Source: Limnohabitans sp.
GTDB lineage: Bacteria; Pseudomonadota; Gammaproteobacteria; Burkholderiales; Burkholderiaceae_C
Length of the DNA stretch: 11,388 nt
Reading direction: 5' to 3'
NCBI GenBank assembly: GCA_009693225.1
Contig: SHXP01000055.1
Span: 1 to 11,388 of the forward strand
Below are positions 6,973 to 11,388 of this stretch, in pieces. How positions within the stretch are numbered: the first letter of the stretch is position 1; the number at the start of each line of letters is the position of its first letter. A program made the position numbers and the translations under genes. The notes under the pieces are model-generated. The model was not told the origin of the DNA. It searched no databases and was given only the letters and a program-made list of their open reading frames with translations.

Positions 6973-6993
6973 GCCGTTTGAAGCGCAAACGGC
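6973..6993 (-). terminator. Hairpin immediately after the phosphatase stop codon
   Basis: GCCGTTTG (6973-6980) and CAAACGGC (6986-6993) form a perfect 8-bp stem with a five-base loop, one base past the phosphatase stop (6995-6997) on the minus strand. The following minus-strand bases are GGCTCTTTGTG, only moderately T-rich, so it may terminate weakly or protect the mRNA 3' end. Confidence 0.5.
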
Positions 6994-6994
6994 A

Positions 6995-7756
6995 TCAGGC
7001 AAGAAAGCGTGCTGCCAGCGATTGTCTTTTGTGCTTATCCACGCCCAGCGCATTGAGCAGGTAAACGTCCAGATGCCCGTGGTCCTGTGCAACCGTATCA
7101 AGAGCAGCCTGTAAAAAATCAGCTTGCACGGTTTGCAACACCCGCGCCACTTCAGGCGCTGTGGCAAAGTAAGGCATGTGCCTCAGACGCTCATTGGTCA
7201 GCATGTAGTCGTGCCAGATGGTGTCCATGGGGACATCGAGCGCATGCAACAGCAAGGTCGCAGCCATGCCGGTCCTGTCCTTGCCTGCGGTGCAATGAAA
7301 CACCACGGTGGATTCAGGATGCGCAAAGATGGCGTTGAAGAACTCGCAGAACCGGTGGCTATGCTGACGGATGAAATTGCTGTAGGTGTCCTGCATCAAT
7401 TCAACGGTTTTTTGTGAAGACACGGCCACACCGCTGTTGAGCAGATTGGTGAGTGTTTGCACCACCGTGGGTTCTATGGACAGCGACAAGACTTTCGCAT
7501 CCGGCAGGGTGCAGGGCTGCGTCAGCCGTTCCTCTTTGCCTCTGAAATCGAGCACCAGCCAGGACCGGTTGTGCAGCGATTGCAAATGCTTGATATCGCC
7601 GGCGGTCAATTGCCCCAGATGGTCTGAGCGGTAAATCAAGCTGGGCTTGAGCGTTTTCCCGTGCCTGTTGGCATAGCCGCAGAGGTCGCGGAAGTTAGGC
7701 GCACCTTGCAGATGCAATTCAGGCAAGGTATTGACCGTTTTGTTCATTTCAACCAT
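6995..7756 (-). CDS. Tyrosine-protein phosphatase, MptpB-like (Y_phosphatase3 family)
   Basis: The P-loop HCTAGKDRTG (154-163) contains the catalytic Cys155 and Arg161 and the Lys-Asp pair seen in the MptpB type, which can act on phosphotyrosine, phosphoserine/threonine and phosphoinositides. The N-terminal NFRDLCGY (21-28) and VLDFRGKEER (68-77) are the other family signatures. At 253 residues it is full length. No signal peptide is visible, so it should be cytoplasmic unless secreted by another route. The start is ambiguous: ATG at 7754-7756 is preceded six bases earlier by AGGCGG, whereas a second ATG at 7745-7747 forms a classic ATGA overlap with the upstream hydrolase stop. Either way, the gene overlaps that hydrolase by 13 or 4 bases, implying translational coupling. 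The target is unknown. Confidence 0.9.
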   Translation of the reverse strand: MVEMNKTVNTLPELHLQGAPNFRDLCGYANRHGKTLKPSLIYRSDHLGQLTAGDIKHLQSLHNRSWLVLDFRGKEERLTQPCTLPDAKVLSLSIEPTVVQTLTNLLNSGVAVSSQKTVELMQDTYSNFIRQHSHRFCEFFNAIFAHPESTVVFHCTAGKDRTGMAATLLLHALDVPMDTIWHDYMLTNERLRHMPYFATAPEVARVLQTVQADFLQAALDTVAQDHGHLDVYLLNALGVDKHKRQSLAARFLA

Positions 7757-8601
7757 TGGTTACCGCCTGCTTCAAATTGTTTGTGATCTTGCGAGAAAAG
7801 CAATCTGGCACCTTCAAGGTCGCGCATGAACTTGAGTTTGCTGGCTGATGCCGTCCAGTCCTTGACGCTGTAGTTCAATCGGGCTACATAGCCGTCTGCG
7901 TTTTCCTGCATCGCCAATGCATCCTGGGTCATGATCACGGTATTGCCTGTGGCCAGTTTGACATTGAGCGACTGGTGACCGAGGGTGTGACCGGGCGTGG
8001 AAATGATGATCACGCTGCTGTCGCCGAAGAGATCGTAATCACCTTTGATTTCATAAAAGTTGTAATTGCGAGCCGCTGACAGATCGGACAACACAAAAGT
8101 GCCGGGGGTTTCCCGTCCCTGGAATTTTTCCGGCCACCAGCCCTGGTAAAGCTCTTTTTTTTGGAAAACATGGACAGCCTTGGAAAACATGGCGATATTG
8201 CCGACGTGGTCCATGTGGCTGTGCGAGGTTACAACGACTTTGACATCATCCACGTACAGACCGATTTTTTCGAGTTGCCGGTCGATCACATCGGCGGGTT
8301 TTTGCGTAGGTTTCAGAAAATCGCAGCTGCGCGCCAGCCAGTAGTCTTTGCATTTGCCGTCTGAAATCGCAACGTTATTGCCTGTGTCAAACACCACCAC
8401 ACCTTTGGGATGTTTGATGATGAACATGGACACTGTTACAAGAATGTCGCGGGCATCCGGATAGCCGGGAATCGAGACCTGTATGTTGTAGGGGCCGAAC
8501 ATGCCGCTGCTCGTCCAATACACCTCCTGAGCCTTTGCGGTAGCGCACCAGCAGGCCGCAAGACCTGACAACACGCAGGCAAGAAGCGCATTTTTTTTCA
8601 T
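7744..8601 (-). CDS. Exported metallo-beta-lactamase-fold hydrolase, N-acyl-homoserine-lactonase-like
   Basis: The 285-residue protein starts with MKKNALLACVLSGLAAC, a signal peptide with a likely signal peptidase I site after AKA (22-24). LAAC (14-17) also fits a lipobox, so lipoprotein processing is possible. The metal motif is HSHMDH (127-132), followed by His205 in TPGHTLGH and Asp227 in TQDAL, as in the AiiA/AttM-type lactonase subgroup. The expected last ligand, usually HD in a segment like GHDPEQ, reads SQDHKQF (270-276): Gln271 replaces His, with His273 two residues later. Family members hydrolyse acyl-homoserine lactones or other esters and lactones; the substrate here is unproven. 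The start at 8599-8601 is chosen because the signal peptide begins there and GGAA lies about seven bases upstream; the frame continues back to 8694 without family sequence. It is the first gene of a coupled pair with the phosphatase. Confidence 0.88.
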   Translation of the reverse strand: MKKNALLACVLSGLAACWCATAKAQEVYWTSSGMFGPYNIQVSIPGYPDARDILVTVSMFIIKHPKGVVVFDTGNNVAISDGKCKDYWLARSCDFLKPTQKPADVIDRQLEKIGLYVDDVKVVVTSHSHMDHVGNIAMFSKAVHVFQKKELYQGWWPEKFQGRETPGTFVLSDLSAARNYNFYEIKGDYDLFGDSSVIIISTPGHTLGHQSLNVKLATGNTVIMTQDALAMQENADGYVARLNYSVKDWTASASKLKFMRDLEGARLLFSQDHKQFEAGGNQWLK

Positions 8602-8697
8602 GTGAGATTCCGATTCAACATGTGAGGACCGATGAAGCGCAAACTTTGTCAGTGAGAATGACTGCGTGAGACGTGAATGCCGACCGCATTGCACCTG

Positions 8698-8726
8698 AGA
8701 ATAGCACTTGAATTTTACGGTTTAAA
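8698..8726 (-). promoter_or_regulatory. Candidate sigma-70 promoter for the hydrolase/phosphatase operon
   Basis: On the minus strand TTTAAA (8726-8721) is followed after exactly 17 bases by TATTCT (8703-8698). Each hexamer matches four of six consensus positions. The -35 lies inside the palindrome GTTTAAAC (8720-8727). It would give a leader of about 90 bases before the start at 8601. It lies within the 243-base divergent region shared with the transporter gene, in which I see no other clear element. Confidence 0.3.
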
Positions 8727-8844
8727 CATTTGCTGCCCGGTCAGCCGGTGCTGGTGTAGCGCTGCCTTGTGTTTGCGGCTGTTACAGTGCTGATTCATGG
8801 CCAGATGCACCGGCCGCTTACTGCCACTTGAATGCCGGATTTGC

Positions 8845-9702
8845 ATGCTGACGCGTTTCCACCGATTTTCCCCTCTGTTGTTTGTTCTGTTGTGGTCGAC
8901 AGGCTTCATCGGTGCACGTCTAGGCATGCCGTACACAGAACCGCTGACTTTTTTGTTTGTGCGCTATCTGGCAGTGATGGCCTTGATGCTGCTGATCGCC
9001 TTGACCAGTCGCGCGCCCTGGCCTCAGGGTGTGCGCGCCTGGTGGCATATCGGTGTCGCGGGGCTGTTATTGCACGGTTTTTACCTGGGCGGTGTTTTCA
9101 TCGCGATCTCACTCGGCTTGCCGACCGGTGTGGCCGCATTGGTGGTCTGTGTCCAGCCTTTGTTGACGGCTGTCACCGCCGGCTGGCTGCTGGGCGAAAA
9201 TGTGCGCCCGCGCCAATGGACCGGTCTGTTGCTCGGCCTGGGCGGCGTCGCGCTGGTGGTGGCCAACAAGATCGGTTCCGGCTTTGGTGTGGCGGCGCTG
9301 TTGTCTGCGGTGGTGGCTTTGCTGGGTATCACCGGAGGCACACTGTACCAGAAGCGCTTTTGCCCGAAGTTTGACTGGCGTACCGGTGTCATTGCCCAGT
9401 TTGTGCCGACGGTCCTGGTCACCGGGCTGTGTGCCTGGTGGTTTGAAACAGGGCGCATGGATTGGAACAGCGAACTGGTGTTTGCGATCGTCTGGCTGGT
9501 GCTGGTGTTATCGGTAGGCGCGGTCAGCCTGCTCAACTGGCTGATCAGGCAAAGCACAGCGGTCAACGTCGCCAGCCTGTTTTACCTGGTGCCCCCTTGC
9601 ACTGCCATCGTCGGCTGGGCTTTGTTCGGCGAAGCTTTTTCGCAACTGGCGCTTGCTGGAATGGCTATGGTGGTCGGCGGGGTCTACCTGGCGCGTCAGT
9701 GA
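8845..9702 (+). CDS. EamA/DMT-family transporter (RhaT/RarD-like)
   Basis: The 285-residue protein is highly hydrophobic with about ten membrane segments and two EamA repeats. The first repeat runs from about residue 7 (PLLFVLLWSTGFIGARLGMP) to about 135, and the second from about 145 to the end. Typical family features are WSTGFIGARLG at the start, TFLFVRY near 40, LPTGVAALVVCVQPLLTA closing the first half and the NVASLFYLVPPCTAI block in the second. DMT members export or exchange metabolites such as amino acids at the inner membrane; the substrate cannot be told. I prefer the ATG at 8845 because the first membrane helix follows directly; an ATG at 8797 would add 16 residues not typical of the family. 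Neither start has a strong ribosome site. It is divergent from the lactonase-like gene and 148 bases upstream of an SDR gene on the same strand. Confidence 0.9.
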   Translation: MLTRFHRFSPLLFVLLWSTGFIGARLGMPYTEPLTFLFVRYLAVMALMLLIALTSRAPWPQGVRAWWHIGVAGLLLHGFYLGGVFIAISLGLPTGVAALVVCVQPLLTAVTAGWLLGENVRPRQWTGLLLGLGGVALVVANKIGSGFGVAALLSAVVALLGITGGTLYQKRFCPKFDWRTGVIAQFVPTVLVTGLCAWWFETGRMDWNSELVFAIVWLVLVLSVGAVSLLNWLIRQSTAVNVASLFYLVPPCTAIVGWALFGEAFSQLALAGMAMVVGGVYLARQ

Positions 9703-9850
9703 CAGCCGCCGACTGTCAGTGTGTTGGTGTTCCAGTCTGAGCAAACGCTTTGACAAGTGCATCCTGCCGGCTTGTGTGAAACGCTGCGATCGCTTCCATT
9801 AGACTCTGCGCAAACTTTATTCAATCTGATTTTTGACAGGGGAAAACTCC

Positions 9851-10600
9851 ATGCTGTTGCAAGACAAAGTGGCTGTGATCACAGGCGGCGCCAGACCCAG
9901 GGGTCTGGGTTTTGCGACTGCCCGTTTGATGGCAGCTCAGGGTGCCAGGGTGGTGGTGCTGGACCTGGAACGTGCGCAACCGGCTCAGGCCACGGCACAA
10001 CTGGGTGCACAGCACCTGGGTCTGGTGGCCGATGTGACCGATCTGGCGCAGTGCCGCGCGGCCGTCAGCGCCACGCTTGCGCGTTACGGCCGCATTGACG
10101 TTCTGGTGAACAACGCCGGCATCACGCAACCGGTGAAGACACTGGATATCACGGGCGCGGATTACGACCGCATTCTGGATGTGAGTTTGCGCGGCTCGCT
10201 TTACATGTCGCAGTCGGTGATCCCGGCGATGCGACAACAGCGCAGCGGTTCCATCATTTGCATCTCTTCGGTCTCGGCCCAGCGCGGCGGCGGTATCTTC
10301 GGCGGGCCGCATTACTCGGCGGCCAAGGCCGGCATTCTGGGTCTGGCCAGGGCCATGGCGCGCGAATTCGGCACCGAAGGCATACGGGTGAACTGCATCG
10401 CCCCGGGACTGATTGAAACCGATATCACCCAGGGCAAACTCGATGACGCGAGAAAGGCCGATATCATTGCGGGCATTCCCCTGTCGCGCCTGGGCAGCGC
10501 CAACGATGTGGCAGGCGCTTGCCTGTTTCTGGCCAGCGATTTATCCGCTTATTGCACCGGCATCACACTCGACGTCAACGGCGGCATGCTAATTCACTGA
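9851..10600 (+). CDS. Classical SDR oxidoreductase, FabG-like
   Basis: At 249 residues it is a complete classical short-chain dehydrogenase. The cofactor motif is TGGARPRGLG (11-20), two residues longer than the standard TGxxxGxG; this variant occurs in other SDRs. Asp38 at the end of the second strand (VVVLDLE) points to NAD(H). NNAG (87-90), Ser142, Tyr155 and Lys159 (HYSAAKAG) complete the catalytic set, followed by RVNCIAPGLIETD (179-191) and the C-terminal DVNGGM. It should reduce a ketone or oxidise a secondary alcohol in the cytoplasm. It could be annotated as 3-oxoacyl-ACP reductase, but the many FabG-like paralogues in this group have other substrates. The ATG at 9851 has AGGGGAAAA about six bases upstream, which decides it over an in-frame TTG at 9833. 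It is convergent with the Lrp-type regulator. Confidence 0.92.
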   Translation: MLLQDKVAVITGGARPRGLGFATARLMAAQGARVVVLDLERAQPAQATAQLGAQHLGLVADVTDLAQCRAAVSATLARYGRIDVLVNNAGITQPVKTLDITGADYDRILDVSLRGSLYMSQSVIPAMRQQRSGSIICISSVSAQRGGGIFGGPHYSAAKAGILGLARAMAREFGTEGIRVNCIAPGLIETDITQGKLDDARKADIIAGIPLSRLGSANDVAGACLFLASDLSAYCTGITLDVNGGMLIH

Positions 10601-10637
10601 AGCTGCAGGCTGTCTGTATGCGGGGTCGTACACTGCT

Positions 10638-10663
10638 GCCGGCCAACTCTTTGTCAGGCCGGC
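10638..10663. terminator. GC-rich hairpin between convergent SDR and regulator genes
   Basis: GCCGGCC (10638-10644) and GGCCGGC (10657-10663) form a perfect 7-bp stem with a 12-base loop, midway in the 100-base gap between the two convergent stop codons. No T-run follows on either strand, so a role in termination is only suggested by position. Confidence 0.35.
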
Positions 10664-10700
10664 CTAAGCCTCACATCAAGCCGGCAAGCGCATCCTGTGC

Positions 10701-11174
10701 TTACCTGGCTTGCGGTATGCGCACCGGCAACTGGCTTTGCTTCAAGCGCCGCAGCACAAAGCTGGATTTGCTGTTGCGGATGCCGGGTATCTTGTAGAGT
10801 TTTTCGCGCAAAAAACGCTCGTAGCCGCGCGTGTCCTCGACGGCGACACGGATGTAATAGTCGTAGTCCCCCGACACCAGAAAAGCCTCGAGCGCCTCGG
10901 GAATGCCTTCGAGCGCGCGGCCGAATTCAAACAAGGCTTCGTCGGAGTGGCTGTCGAGCGAGACATGCAGGATAACGGTTTCCGGCAGACCGAGTTTTTC
11001 CGGGCTCAACCTGACCGTATAGCCTTCAATGATGCCGGCGTCCTCTAGCCGTTTGACCCGGGTCCAGCAGGGTGAGGCGGTGAGGCCGACGATTTTGCCC
11101 AGGTCCTGCAGGCTCAGGCGGGCATCCTTTTGCAAGGCTTCCAGTATGGAAATATCAAATTTATCGAGTTTCAT
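10701..11174 (-). CDS. Lrp/AsnC-family transcriptional regulator
   Basis: The 157-residue protein has the standard Lrp/AsnC layout. The N-terminal winged helix-turn-helix (about 4-50) contains DISILEALQKDARLSLQDLG and then VGLTASPCWTRVKRLEDAGII. The C-terminal RAM effector domain (about 65-142) includes FLVSGDYDYYIRV (98-110), a family hallmark, and YKIPGIRNSKSSFVL. Members bind amino acids or related small molecules and control amino-acid metabolism or transport genes as oligomers. The ATG at 11172-11174 is chosen because homology starts at MKLDKFD; an in-frame extension to 11264 lies in insertion-sequence DNA. No Shine-Dalgarno sequence precedes this start. The coding end of an IS30-type transposase overlaps it by 14 bases, so its native promoter region appears displaced. 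The nearby EamA transporter is a possible target, as Lrp-type regulators often control amino-acid exporters, but the genes are separated by the SDR. Confidence 0.92.
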   Translation of the reverse strand: MKLDKFDISILEALQKDARLSLQDLGKIVGLTASPCWTRVKRLEDAGIIEGYTVRLSPEKLGLPETVILHVSLDSHSDEALFEFGRALEGIPEALEAFLVSGDYDYYIRVAVEDTRGYERFLREKLYKIPGIRNSKSSFVLRRLKQSQLPVRIPQAR

Positions 11175-11388
11175 GCGTCGGAAACAGAGGGTGGTTTCGA
11201 GTCCGAAGTGCAACATTGGGTTGAGAGGGCTGAAGTATGGACTTCCAATAAGCTTGGAAGTCAAATGAGTCTTCAGGCAAGAAGAGTTCAGCCGGGCATT
11301 TCCAGCCCAGTGACTTTCTGGGGCGTGTATTCAAGCGCCAAGCGATTTTGTCCAAGTCCTCTTGCGTGTAAACGCTCAAGTCTTCACC
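11161..11388 (-). CDS. IS30-family transposase, C-terminal fragment (5' end beyond window)
   Basis: The frame is open at the right edge and ends with TAA at 11161-11163. It encodes about 75 residues. The segment VYTQEDLDKIAWRLNTRPRK, then SLGWKCPAELF, is the conserved C-terminal end of the DDE integrase domain in IS30 transposases. The reading frame continues through VALRT (11200-11214), where I believe related transposases commonly stop, and reads 17 further residues into DNA that includes the start of the Lrp-type gene. Those extra residues look like non-coding flank, so the normal stop codon appears lost or supplied by target DNA. The catalytic DDE residues lie outside the window. Confidence 0.8.
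   Translation of the reverse strand, partial: GEDLSVYTQEDLDKIAWRLNTRPRKSLGWKCPAELFLPEDSFDFQAYWKSILQPSQPNVALRTRNHPLFPTHETR
11198..11388 (-). mobile_element. One end of an IS30-family insertion sequence
   Basis: The transposase tail above, together with GTTGCACTTCGGACT on the minus strand (11214-11200), recalls the terminal inverted repeat of IS30-type elements, where a TTGCACTTC-like end is common. The exact boundary is an estimate, because the other end and any target duplication lie outside the window. It lies roughly 20-25 bases from the Lrp-type start codon. Confidence 0.55.

Noticed and set aside
8602..8694. N-terminal extension of the lactonase-like hydrolase
   Set aside because: It would bury the signal peptide; the start at 8601 puts the signal peptide at the N-terminus.
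9700..9718. TGACAG/CTGTCA hairpin at the transporter stop codon as a terminator
   Set aside because: Six-base stem with no T-run; the SDR gene downstream may be partly co-transcribed.
9750..9755. TTGACA as a -35 element for the FabG-like gene
   Set aside because: The bases at -10 distance are GC-rich or poor matches, so a promoter call is not supported.
11084..11264. Lrp-type protein starting at 11264
   Set aside because: The first 30 residues would come from insertion-sequence DNA; Lrp homology begins at the ATG at 11172-11174.
1..11388. tRNA, rRNA, riboswitch, CRISPR or toxin-antitoxin features
   Set aside because: No regularly spaced repeats, cloverleaf-like segments or small paired genes were seen in the gaps, all of which are short.

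Overview
The window looks like chromosomal DNA from a denitrifying betaproteobacterium, most likely Burkholderiales and perhaps an Alcaligenaceae or Comamonadaceae member. This rests on general protein character, moderately high GC, a NosR-type gene and the mix of catabolic genes. No rRNA or single-species marker is present, so the placement is an inference. I found twelve genes plus a partial IS30-type transposase at the right edge. No tRNA, rRNA or CRISPR array was seen, and no gap between genes exceeds about 245 bases.

Layout. (1) 1-1206, plus strand: the C-terminal part of a NosR/NirI-type polytopic iron-sulfur flavoprotein, cut by the left edge. It ends at a hairpin-rich convergent junction and is not followed by nosZ. 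(2) 1273-2812, minus strand: an SDR-fold protein whose catalytic tyrosine position is Phe, then a Nu/YfcG-like glutathione transferase, probably one operon. (3) 2994-5344, plus strand, divergent from (2): a zinc-dependent medium-chain dehydrogenase and a class III (CaiB/BaiF) CoA-transferase, ending at a good rho-independent terminator. (4) 5447-6334, plus: a TauD/TfdA-type Fe(II)/2-oxoglutarate dioxygenase in its own unit. (5) 6412-6903, minus: a YbaK-type aminoacyl-tRNA deacylase. (6) 6995-8601, minus: an exported metallo-beta-lactamase-fold hydrolase resembling N-acyl-homoserine lactonases, whose stop overlaps the start of an MptpB-like tyrosine phosphatase. (7) 8845-10600, plus: an EamA/DMT transporter and a FabG-like SDR. 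(8) 10701-11174, minus: an Lrp/AsnC-family regulator. (9) 11161 to the right edge, minus: the C-terminal end of an IS30-family transposase abutting the regulator's start.

How they may work together. Genes (2) to (4) share the look of an accessory catabolic locus for an organic acid or xenobiotic. A dioxygenase, an alcohol dehydrogenase and a CoA-transferase could oxidise and activate a substrate, while the GST and SDR flank them divergently. The substrate cannot be read from the sequence. The lactonase-like/phosphatase pair is tightly coupled and may act together. The Lrp-type regulator has probably lost its native upstream region to the IS30-type element, so its expression may be altered. 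I did not find a clearly new multi-gene system. The most notable points are the Tyr-less SDR, the lactonase-like enzyme with an altered last metal-ligand position, the GATGCATT/AATGCATT repeats before the dioxygenase, and the IS junction.
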